NCBI GenBank assembly: GCA_022702545.1
Contig: JAHRBC010000001.1
Location: 7,688,001-7,752,000, forward strand
Length of the DNA stretch: 64,000 bases
Direction: 5' to 3'
Origin: Phycomyces nitens
Lineage: Eukaryota; Mucoromycota; Mucoromycetes; Mucorales; Phycomycetaceae
Position numbers and translations under genes: made by a program
Shown: piece after piece, positions 36,263 to 46,150 of the stretch
Layout: every line of letters starts with the position of its first letter
How positions within the stretch are numbered: position 1 is the first letter of the stretch
The notes under the pieces: generated by a model
The model's input: only the letters and a program-made list of their open reading frames with translations
What the model was told of the DNA's origin: nothing
Database searches by the model: none

Positions 36263-37354
36263 ATGCCATTGTCTCACTTTTTTATTTCGAAACATCGCAA
36301 AGTTGACTATGAAATCAGCATCTTAATACACGATCTGAAGAATGTACCACTGGTCAGTGGTCTTTACCACATTAGGTGGCGAATGAAGCATGCATCACAC
36401 ACCAATGGATCTACTCAGAGGTCAGCCATAAAATCACAAATTAATATTAATATTATTAATAGCATTATTATTATTATTATTATTTATTAATTATGTAATA
36501 AACCTAATAGAGCACCTATAAAAGACCATAGTATTTACTGGAACCATCCCATAAGCACCATGGTCCAGCTTGTTATTGATAAACAGCATGTCCTGAGTCA
36601 ATGCGAGTTTAAGCTCGAAATCTACCAAGAGCTCGGGAGTGGTAAAGAAGCAGAGATGATTGGAAGTCTTGCTGTCAATTTAGCCGAATATGCTACCACT
36701 GGTCTAACCACTCGCCGCTATCTTCTTGACCAATGTAAATTCAACTCAACCCTAAAGGTAAATAAGATGCATAGTCAGCTCAAGGTGGGGCCATATTATG
36801 TTCAAGATAAATAAAAACAACCTTGATGTGTAGCTCTCTATAAAAATGGCCCAAAAATCAGAACTTGGTGCACAATTTGTGGCGTAAGTTTCTAGGTTCA
36901 TAAATATATATCCCTGCAAAGTCCTAATCCTGTTCTTATAGACCGCCGCTACGAAAACAGCAGATATTTACTGATATACCAACCATGATCAATAAAGACG
37001 AAAAACAAAAATCAATGGTGTTTTATGAAAATAAAATAGGTAGACTGGACTATATAGATTTGACTTGGGCTTATATATATACATATATAAATATTAATAT
37101 ATTTTCTATTCAAGCACGACCTTCAAGGCCTTCTCCACCTACCCTCAGAAAATCACATTCTGCCATGTCCCTTGTAAGATTCAATAAATGCCATATTCCA
37201 TGTAATTATATTAAAAAAAAAACATATCGAATATCTTTAGCCTCGTTTCTGTAGACAGACTGAATTTCAGAGTGATGGTGAGGAACCATCCCCGACCGAC
37301 CTCGTTGAGCAACTGTTTATGGGAAAGCAACCCGACATCAATGCATTTTCTTAG
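36263..37354 (+). CDS. EEIG1/EHBP1-type N-terminal C2 (NT-C2) protein
   Basis: Six exons (36263-36420, 36511-36757, 36834-36883, 36942-37039, 37115-37173, 37241-37354), 241 aa. Residues about 10-175 form the NT-C2 domain: 'DYEISILIHDLKNVPLVSGLYHIRWR', 'NGSTQRAPIKDHSIYWNHP', 'CEFKLEIYQELGSGKEAEMIGSLAVNLAEYA', 'RRYLLDQCKFNSTLKLSIKM'. In animals this domain tethers EHBP1 and EEIG1 to membranes; fungal homologues are mostly short C2-plus-disordered-tail proteins with poorly known roles. The tail here is Pro/Ser-rich (RPSRPSPPTLRKSHS) and looks disordered. All five introns are GT-AG and the spliced frame ends at an in-frame TAG. Its role is not known; membrane association is inference. Confidence 0.85.
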
Positions 37355-37663
37355 CATCCCCGTTTTCATTATTTTCTTGTACTACTTTATATATTTTATT
37401 TGCCTTTTTATACAAAGTGTATATAATATATCATCTAAACAAAGGCAACCGACTCCTTTTCCGTGCTCTATTCGGCGAGGCATTCCAGATATTAAGCAGG
37501 CTTGTCAGTCTAAAAAAGAGTCCAATATTTTATATAATTCTGAATTACAAAAAGTTCCACAACAGACACAATTGCATAAATTGTCTTGACGGCATAAACA
37601 AGTTGATCAGAATATTCATAGCAAGTATTCTCTTTCCATTAACTTGAAGAAAAAAAAAGGATT

Positions 37664-38822
37664 ATGACAACTATTGCTGAACGAGGCGCTGCTTACCTGA
37701 AGTCCATGTGTGGTCGCATGGGCAAATCAGTCGAGAATAGCGAAAAGATTGTCTGTGCAATTGGTCCCAAGGTAGCCTTGAGGTTAGTAAACATCTTGTT
37801 GTAAATATCATGATTTTAATGTCCCAAAAAGCCACACCGATATCACAAAACTTCGAGTAGATGCAATTGGTAAAGAAAAATAAACCGATTGACTAGACTA
37901 TGCTTCTAAAAAAACAAATCTCAAGTGAATGCTGCAAACGAAACGTTACTTGGAGGAGGAGGAGGTTGGTCTGGTCTCTAGATATTTTGGACAAGACTCA
38001 CAAATCTATTGTTTCTAGTTGATGGGGCTATTCACAAGTAAGATTTATAGCAGAAGCAGTATGTGCTTATCCACCTGACTTTTTTTTTGGTTGCAGAGCA
38101 GCTGGACCCCGTCTTTTGGAAGAATGTCGTATGTTGGGTGGTTGTAGAGAGGGAGTAGGTCTAATAATGACATTCAATCCAATGATCAATGTGGCTAATT
38201 ATATTACCTAGGACGCAAAGATCACTGCTGGTAATAGCCTTGGAATAACAAAATGTGCAAAGCTAACATTATATTCTTAGGATACAACTTGCCTTCCAAG
38301 CGTATGTTCATACACCCACAAGACATCCTAATAACCCACTATTATAGATGTCATTCACACAGTTGGCCCCCAGTCAGAGAAGCCAGACGTCTTGTCCGAT
38401 TGCTATTTGAATAGTCTGCAACTCATGGAACAAAACAATCTTCGATCGATTGCATTTCCTTGTATTGCGACTGGGGTCTATGGATACGACAATGAAAAGG
38501 CAGCGAACATTGCCTTGTGGACCACCCGGAAGTTTATCCAAGACAGAATGGCCACAGGCAAAGACCCGGTAAGTCTAATGCTCTTGGCAAATTGTTCTGA
38601 CAGCCATAACATAACAAAACAAAACAAAACAAAACAAAAAAATAGGTGGACAAGGTCATTTTTGATCTCTTTAATCAAAAAGACATTGCGATTTACAAAG
38701 GTAAGAAATCCCTCTTACTTTTTTTTGCTACAAGGATATTTACCCTATTCCAAAATCAAACTTTGAAAGCCCTTTTTCCGATTTACTTTCCAACTGCTTC
38801 TACTACCTTTGAAAATCCATAA
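37664..38822 (+). CDS. Macrodomain ADP-ribose hydrolase (MacroD type)
   Basis: Macrodomains of this type remove ADP-ribose from proteins or deacetylate O-acetyl-ADP-ribose. Ten exons: 37664-37782, 37832-37869, 37926-37964, 38019-38037 (19 nt), 38097-38154, 38212-38230 (19 nt), 38281-38301 (21 nt), 38348-38568, 38646-38700, 38770-38822 (213 aa). Splicing restores '[42 protein letters not shown]', 'ITAGYNLPSKHVIHTVGP' and 'IAFPCIATGVYGYDNEKAA', the complete ligand-binding loops of the MacroD family. The C-terminus 'IYKALFPIYFPTAS' is normal for the fold. It lies 309 nt after the NT-C2 gene in the same direction. A decoy acceptor at 38734 would give a shorter tail. Confidence 0.92.
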
Positions 38823-39040
38823 GTTTCCTGTAAATCAAATAAATGTATCATGACACGACACAATGAAGATGTATGGATTTTTTTGTTTTTTGGTTGACTG
38901 GTTTATTAAGTCGTATGTTTGTATTTGGTTTTCCATCGAGACACTCTTTTTCTTTTATTTTTACTGCTTTAATCCTTGTTCTTCTTCAATGTCTCCTCTA
39001 CAGCAGGCTGGAGAAAATAGCAATGACAATCAATATCCAT

Positions 39041-40253
39041 TCAATAATCCTTTCTCTCAAGACTTACACTGGATCGAGTAGAGTACATGCTCTCGACTTC
39101 CTTCTTAACATCCGAAAAAGCCTTCTTGCCCTCTTCGGCCTTGGAAGATACCTGGCTCTCTACTTTGGATGCCTCACCCTTGACCTTGTCAAGTCCAGAC
39201 TGGAACTGGCTAGCAAGAGAGCTGGCGTTGCTGTCAACTGCACCTCTGAGTTGAGCAAGGACACCCTCAACCTCTTGGCGGGCCTCGTAAATGACCTGGT
39301 CAACAGAGTGGTGGGCAGACTGGAGCTCAGGGTATCTCTGCTCCAAACGCTCAACCTGGACACCAATGTTGCGAGTGGTCTGGGGCAGCAAGTATACAGC
39401 AGCACCATATGCAAGGGCACTTGAGGTCAAGAAACGGACGACTACATTGTGCTTGCGAGCAATGATTGTACCAGCCAAAGCAGCAACACCGACGTAGAGG
39501 GCGTTGGGAAGGACATCTTCATCGGTGACAGTGTCACGAACGGTGGCTGTATTAAACGCAAGACAAATTGGCCATCAATTCCAGTGTTCAACTTTGGTGA
39601 CTAATTTAATTCTCTATCTAACCTTTAACGTCGTTTTCAAAGTTCTTCAACTTTTGGTGAAGGCTATCTACATGACCCTAGAGATAAAGTATGTTATGTA
39701 TAGGCCAATACGAATCTTGTAGACCACAATCTAATTTCTTACCTTGCCCTCTTCAATTGTGTTGTTGGCGTACTTTTGAGCATAAGCAACGTGCTCCTCG
39801 AGTTTGGTGGGAGACTCGACGATAATGACCTTTGGCTTGGGCTCATCGTAAATGCTAAGCTATAATATTTATACACAATTGATATATATATAAATGTAAA
39901 TATTCATAATACACATAATGGTAGATATAAATTTAAATTAAGCTTCACGAGTATATATATATATAAAGATAGCTATGGAATCTTGTCGACATAATATCGA
40001 TATCATTTTTATAATTGTTACTCTTAACACTATTCTTGAATCAGAAAAAAAAATATTAACCTTTTTCTCCTCGGCATAAACAGTGGGCATGGCAGATGCC
40101 AAGACAGCACTTGTAGCAGCGGCAGTCACCAACTAAAATAAACAAATAGATAAATTCGTATGAATCTGATGAGTCTTTTGTCTTCTTCTCCTCTTTTTTG
40201 TACCCTTTTTGAAGAACACTTCTTACAGATCGTCTCAGTACAGGCGAGAACAT
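39041..40253 (-). CDS. MICOS subunit Mic26/Mic27 (apolipoprotein O family)
   Basis: Inner-membrane MICOS subunit that helps hold crista junctions. Exons: 40253-40227 (27 nt), 40132-40061, 39859-39743, 39677-39623, 39546-39041 (258 aa). The N-terminus (MFSPVLRRSLVTAAATSAVLASA) is Arg-containing and amphipathic/hydrophobic, fitting mitochondrial import. The core 'ALYVGVAALAGTIIARKHNVVVR' and 'ALAYGAAVYLLPQTTRNI' are the two membrane helices with the ApoO glycine pattern. A long C-terminal helical region (about 170-258; 'EVEGVLAQLRGAVDSNASSLASQF') is likely intermembrane-space coiled coil. Introns are GT-AG; intron 2 (39860-40060, 201 nt) is unusually long and AT-rich. Whether it is the Mic26 or Mic27 orthologue cannot be decided here. 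Confidence 0.88.
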
Positions 40254-40439
40254 GGTACAAGGAAAGGTGAATAATAAGAGAGCACCTTGCCGGAAAAAAA
40301 ATCCCCTGCGACTTGGACAACGTCACATCTTTTTGCTCTTTGTCGGATACTGAATAAAAGATTTATGATTGGCCAACATGTATGTACGCCTATTTCCTCG
40401 AGGGGTGCAAGACTTTGGGTTCTCTCAAATAAGCTACTT

Positions 40440-41340
40440 TTGATGATCCAGATTGTGAAAATCTAGTTAATCAACATCTTTCTAGCGTTTAAATGGACTC
40501 TTTAATCTAACAATCAATTCTCCCGGTGCTGAGATTTCCATTGTCAATTCCCAGCTCAGTACAGAAAAATCATTATCATTGAAATTATTCGATCCTATTG
40601 GTGTGTGCACTCACAAAAAATCAGTACATGTTTCCAAAGCTACAATAATAGAGAAACTAGTAAACCCTTTCATCTCTCCAAACTTTACCATGGCTTTATT
40701 ATAAAAAGGTTTTTTCTTTGATAAAGCCGAGGATTCCTCAAGGGATCAAGGTAATCAATCATGAACATTTCTCAATCAACAAGTAAAGGTATAATTGAGC
40801 ATTAAGAATCTGGTGCATCAAAAAGTCAAATCCCGAACCAAAAGTATCGAATAGACCGAGTGCCATGGGCCAGAATAGGTTCTTTAAAGTGTAAAACATC
40901 ATTGTTTTGATTGCTATGGGTATCATTGCCAATATTGGTACTTTCTGGTGTAATTATCTACAGAGATATCAACTATTGTTGGATAAACAAGTGTATTCCG
41001 TATGTCCCCAGTAGCTAACCAAAGACTAATATTGAAACAAGAAAAGCATCGTCTTTGCTGGAAAATATCCAGATAATCGCTCTACACCATATGTAAATTC
41101 GGCATCCTGGTAACCATTTGTAATAGAAAAATATACTTTAAACTGGGAACTTTTGGAAAGTGTTTAGTGATGCTGTGGGGTTGCTTCTGGATTGATATAT
41201 CTGGATCCCATCATATTTATAAAATACTAGTAACAGGTATGTTCTAAACTATATAAGCTTATTATGAGTATCTCTGACAGAAACAAGGCTATAATGTTTG
41301 ATGAAAAAAGTACTAGACCAAGTTTTTACTTTCATATTTT
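40440..41340 (+). mobile_element. Decayed Tc1-like transposase relic, left of the palindrome
   Basis: Plus-strand translation near 41045-41065 gives 'EKHRLCWK' and near 41160-41230 'VMLWGCFWID..GSHH', resembling the HRxxRLxWA and VMVWGCFSYxGxG blocks of Tc1 transposases. Stops break all frames. Boundaries are uncertain and the call rests on two short motifs. Confidence 0.45.
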
Positions 41341-42563
41341 ATGTAACGTTTATTATTGAATCATATATTTCTAGTGCTTTGTGATGAATAGCCCAGAATG
41401 ACTATAAGACAGTTTGTGATTTTAAATACATAGATACATAATTACTATAAAAATATTGAGCGGTTGTAAGCTCTATCACAAGGTGTAAATTAAGGGAGTA
41501 TATCGACATTGATCTTATTCTTAATGTATCCAACCAATTGATTTAAAAAATCTATCATCATAAACTGGATCTTGAGTAGACTATGTAATGAGACAAAGAT
41601 ACTTATTCCATATTGGATAGACCTAGCTTTATATTTTCTAAGACTAGTGATATATTATGGATAAATAGCAATACTCTTTACATATTCTTTTATGTCTATC
41701 CACTCTTTATTCAGAGACTATTTCAATTTCTTCAATTATGTAGGTTGGATTGGTCTTGGACTTGTATTATAGTCCAACCTATTTCAAATGTTTTCAATTG
41801 AATTTTTGACACAAGAGTTTTATGTGGTGCAGAAAATAGAAATAAGAATATAGGTATATAGGTATATCTTCCAAGTATCTTTGGGAATTAACAAACTCGA
41901 TGATTCTGTAGTCATCTTGTATATTAAATGAATAGCTTGTTTTATCCGTATAGCTGATTTTCTTGCCGTTGATATAAATGAATCTTGCTATAATGCTTTT
42001 TCATTCCTCTGGTCATTATCTTGCTACTTTTTGTTTTCACTTTTCAATAATGTCTGTTTATCCTTGGTGTTTGGTTCGAGGGAACAGCGTCAACAAAGCC
42101 AATACTGAATTCAAGAACTGAAATAGTTTTTATACATAAAACAAGAGTGACGAATGGTTACAAGGACAGTGTTTCTCTTTTTTTTTTCTTTTTGAGAATC
42201 GGGTAATGCGAAAAGTACTTTTTGTATCTTTCTGCTACTGACAATTGATTCAGTAGATTGCGTATAAAAAAGTAATCTCATTGGGAATCTACTACATTAC
42301 AGCTAAACACTCTTTTTTTTTGTATACTTACAGTATAGTAGGAAAAAAAGTAAGAGTAGCAGCAGAGAAGCAAAAAAAAAGGCGAATGAATTAGCATGGG
42401 ATTTAGTAATTAGCTACAAATGTAATGATTCTATTATCTTGAGTGATGGGCACATCATTTTGGTAAAAAAAATACCCAGCAGACACTATAGACATTATTA
42501 CCATAAAAGGCAAGCAAAGAGTTGCACGTATTTCTTAATTTTCTATACACCGATAATACTGGT

Positions 42564-42778
42564 GTATGACTCGGTTGGTTGAGGCGTTGGATTTTCAATG
42601 TACAGGTCGGGGGTTCGAACCTCGGGCTTGGAAATTGGGGAAAAGACGCTTTCGCCGACTGGGTTATATACTGGGGCAGTACCTGGGACTTTGGCCAAGT
42701 CTCAGCTTGGACTTCGGTGGCCGCGGGGATTCCAATCTACCAAGCTTAGCTTGGTAGAGTACTGTTGCATTTTTTTTT
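42564..42778 (+). mobile_element. tRNA-derived SINE-like unit (left-arm copy)
   Basis: Starts with an RNA polymerase III promoter pair: A-box-like 'tggttgaggcg' at about 42576-42586 and a perfect B box GGTTCGAACC at 42612-42621, with spacing as in a tRNA and a foldable T arm. The acceptor stem does not pair, so it is not a working tRNA. A body of about 110 nt follows, then a 10-bp hairpin (TCTACCAAGC/GCTTGGTAGA) at 42736-42758 and a T9 tail. This is the layout of a tRNA-headed SINE. A 63-codon frame through it is incidental. Confidence 0.65.
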
Positions 42779-42960
42779 ATTTTATTTTTTGGTCGTTTTG
42801 AATCTAGGTTGTTCTTCCAATGCTATTACACAGCCAATATTGGCCAAACCCACCGGGAACTGTAAACGAGGATAGAAAGATACTTGCTTTTTTTATTCAA
42901 TGAAATATTGTCCTCTTTTATATCTTTTCTAAACCTACTCAGCCATCATAAATGTCTGAC

Positions 42961-43030
42961 ACTTTGGTGGCCTCAAAGGTTCCAATCTACTAAGAAGGAG
43001 AGCTTAGTAGACTACTGCTATTTTTTTTAC
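42961..43030 (+). repeat. Second, diverged copy of the SINE 3' tail
   Basis: 'ctttggtggcc...ggttccaatctac...gtaga.tactg' followed by a T8 run repeats the 3' end of the unit at 42564-42778. The hairpin is kept with a compensatory change: TCTACTAAG/CTTAGTAGA replaces TCTACCAAG/CTTGGTAGA. Its mirror copy lies at about 44680-44749. Confidence 0.65.
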
Positions 43031-43290
43031 AAATTTATTTATTAGGGGGCTTCATTGATTTTTATTTTTCAAGTTTTATCTACTGGCAATCAAGACTTTG
43101 AAAATATGTTATTGAACCCCCTTTTTAAATCTTTTTTTTTTAGTATCCTATCCAAAGAGTATTTTTATATTGCTCATAATGTCAAGTAGCTGTTTTGAAA
43201 AAAACTAGTGGTATCTTCTTTTTTTTTGCAAAGTCAATAGGTGGTCTTTGTAAACCCATTCATAGTGAGGTTTTTGGATATGTTAGTATC

Positions 43291-44419
43291 TTATGAAAAA
43301 CAAGAATGTTTGGAGAGTGTTGTTTATCGACAAAAGAATACTGTGTGGTATACCCACCGCTGCCGAGTGAAGAGAGGCTCTAGAACCGATATCTGGGTAC
43401 TCTTTGCTATTGATCATGCCAAGTTAATATCCCAAGAACACGTACACTACATATCACTACAGTTATAACCAGTCAAAATACAATAGAGACAAGCGTATAA
43501 GTAAACTAGAGTAACAACTATATGGACCGTCATAATACTCTTTCTTTAATAATTTAACAAAACTCTATTTTTTTTTGTTATGTTTCAATTTTAATATTTT
43601 TCAATTTTAATTTCTATTATAATAATTTTTCAAAAATTGCAAAAAATGCACTGATTTGAAGTAAACTCCAAACCCCTGCGACCTCTCAATTAAGATCCGT
43701 CGCAGCTAAATGCCGAGCTTCAGTCGCGCACTTCCCGTTTCTGACCAAATGCGTGTGTGCAATTAGCTATAGCCATAGACGCTCACATGCGGCATCCACC
43801 CCAACATACGGTGCTCACTTAAATTAATATTAGGGAACTTACTTATAAATAGGAAATAGCTGAGTTTTACTCGACTCGTGGTATTTGAACTATTTTACTC
43901 TGAGAAGCAAAAAACTTTGTAACCTGCTCTATTCTTTTTGTCATCTTTTCTTTATTCTTGTCTTGCAAGTACCAAAGAAGGTATTTTAAGAGGTACCAAA
44001 AAAATCCCACTTGGATCGACTAGTAAAATACTCGTTTTTGGTCAAGAATATGCATAGAGCTACTCTATAACCTGGAAATTATTATAAAATTGAAACAGCT
44101 AAATTCACCCCTTGGTCAAAAACACCATTTTATAGTGATCATTTTATTGAGCATATATTTTCTTTCTACAAAGTCCATATATGTATGTTGGTTAAACATG
44201 TCCTTAATCGTTTTTAAAAGGTCTAAGCCTTCTGCCAATATACATCACTAAACCACAACAGAGCCTCCACCAAGCTGCATTCTTAGCTTTGTAAAATCTG
44301 CTTTATACTTCAACTTGGTGCTAAATTCTCATATTTCTATCTTTACGAGAAAATTATGACTCTCGACTCATCACTTTACATGACATAAACAGCTCTCATA
44401 ATACTATCATTTCTCATAC
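43291..44419. other. 1.1-kb spacer between the palindrome arms
   Basis: Unique sequence, AT-rich except a GC-richer patch at about 43670-43810 that carries CGACC/GGTCG-type short inverted motifs. A 75-codon plus-strand frame crosses the arm boundary (43241-43468) and is not convincing. No transposase recognised, so if the palindrome is a mobile element it is non-autonomous. Confidence 0.55.
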
Positions 44420-45905
44420 GATACTAACATATCCAAAAACCTCACTATGAATGGGTTTACAAAGACCACCTATTGACTTTGCAAAAAAAAAGAAGATACC
44501 ACTAGTTTTTTTCAAAACAGCTACTTGACATTATGAGCAATATAAAAATACTCTTTGGATAGGATACTAAAAAAAAAAGATTTAAAAAGGGGGTTCAATA
44601 ACATATTTTCAAAGTCTTGATTGCCAGTAGATAAAACTTGAAAAATAAAAATCAATGAAGCCCCCTAATAAATAAATTTGTAAAAAAAATAGCAGTAGTC
44701 TACTAAGCTCTCCTTCTTAGTAGATTGGAACCTTTGAGGCCACCAAAGTGTCAGACATTTATGATGGCTGAGTAGGTTTAGAAAAGATATAAAAGAGGAC
44801 AATATTTCATTGAATAAAAAAAGCAAGTATCTTTCTATCCTCGTTTACAGTTCCCGGTGGGTTTGGCCAATATTGGCTGTGTAATAGCATTGGAAGAACA
44901 ACCTAGATTCAAAACGACCAAAAAATAAAATAAAAAAATGCAACAGTACTCTACCAAGCTAAGCTTGGTAGATTGGAATCCCCGCGGCCACCGAAGTCCA
45001 AGCTGAGACTTGGCCAAAGTCCCAGGTACTGCCCCAGTATATAACCCAGTCGGCGAAAGCGTCTTTTCCCCAATTTCCAAGCCCGAGGTTCGAACCCCCG
45101 ACCTGTACATTGAAAATCCAACGCCTCAACCAACCGAGTCATACACCAGTATTATCGGTGTATAGAAAATTAAGAAATACGTGCAACTCTTTGCTTGCCT
45201 TTTATGGTAATAATGTCTATAGTGTCTGCTGGGTATTTTTTTTACCAAAATGATGTGCCCATCACTCAAGATAATAGAATCATTACATTTGTAGCTAATT
45301 ACTAAATCCCATGCTAATTCATTCGCCTTTTTTTTTGCTTCTCTGCTGCTACTCTTACTTTTTTTCCTACTATACTGTAAGTATACAAAAAAAAAGAGTG
45401 TTTAGCTGTAATGTAGTAGATTCCCAATGAGATTACTTTTTTATACGCAATCTACTGAATCAATTGTCAGTAGCAGAAAGATACAAAAAGTACTTTTCGC
45501 ATTACCCGATTCTCAAAAAGAAAAAAAAAAGAGAAACACTGTCCTTGTAACCATTCGTCACTCTTGTTTTATGTATAAAAACTATTTCAGTTCTTGAATT
45601 CAGTATTGGCTTTGTTGACGCTGTTCCCTCGAACCAAACACCAAGGATAAACAGACATTATTGAAAAGTGAAAACAAAAAGTAGCAAGATAATGACCAGA
45701 GGAATGAAAAAGCATTATAGCAAGATTCATTTATATCAACGGCAAGAAAATCAGCTATACGGATAAAACAAGCTATTCATTTAATATACAAGATGACTAC
45801 AGAATCATCGAGTTTGTTAATTCCCAAAGATACTTGGAAGATATACCTATATACCTATATTCTTATTTCTATTTTCTGCACCACATAAAACTCTTATGTC
45901 AAAAA
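44420..45905 (-). repeat. Right arm of the 4.1-kb inverted repeat
   Basis: 1,486 nt, the reverse complement of 41803-43290 with very few differences. Similarity stops abruptly at 44419/44420 on the inside (left arm 43290/43291) and at 45905/45906 on the outside. Confidence 0.95.
44932..45144 (-). mobile_element. tRNA-derived SINE-like unit (right-arm copy)
   Basis: Mirror copy of the unit at 42564-42778, identical except that the terminal homopolymer is 7 rather than 9. Same A box, B box and 3' hairpin on the minus strand. Confidence 0.65.
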
Positions 45906-46150
45906 GGTGTAAAGACAAGATTTGGATGTTCTTGACTGGCTATCACAAAGTCCTGATTTGAGAATTCAATCAAGAACATCTGGAATAGATTAAATATGGT
46001 ATGTGATCAATGTCAACCCAGCCTATGACACTAAACCACTTGAAGGAAGCTCTAACCAAGGTGTGAATAACGGTTGCCTCTCCGTGAATAATAGAATGGC
46101 CTTTAAAGGTGTAAGGGTGGCTTTATCCTATATTAAATAAATATCTTGCT
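45906..46150 (+). mobile_element. Tc1-like transposase C-terminal relic, abutting the palindrome
   Basis: Beginning right at the outer edge of the right arm, the plus strand encodes 'DLDVLDWLSQSPDLR', then after a frameshift 'KNIWNRL', then 'LKEALTKVW'. This is the third-Asp motif WPxQSPDLNPIENLW and the following helix of Tc1/mariner transposases. Frameshifts and stops show it is dead. Confidence 0.65.

Larger units (their letters stand above)
41803..43290 (+). repeat. Left arm of a 4.1-kb inverted repeat
   Basis: 1,488 nt, near-identical to the reverse complement of 44420-45905. Outermost bases read TTTTTGACAC; the right arm mirrors them as TTTTTGACAT. By eye the only length difference found is a T9 versus A7 homopolymer (42770-42778 against 44932-44938). 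No target-site duplication is obvious. The arm contains a tRNA-derived SINE-like unit and a second copy of its 3' tail, but no real ORF. Confidence 0.95.

Noticed and set aside
38392..38766. 124-codon frame as a separate gene
   Set aside because: It is exon 8 of the macrodomain gene read on through introns; the family motifs continue into the spliced exons instead.
42564..42640. Functional tRNA gene
   Set aside because: A and B boxes and a T arm are present, but the acceptor and anticodon stems do not pair, so it is at most a tRNA-derived head.
42566..42757. 63-codon frame, identical in both palindrome arms (also 44951-45142)
   Set aside because: It runs straight through the tRNA-like promoter boxes and SINE body. 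Identity between arms only reflects the recent inverted duplication, not coding constraint.
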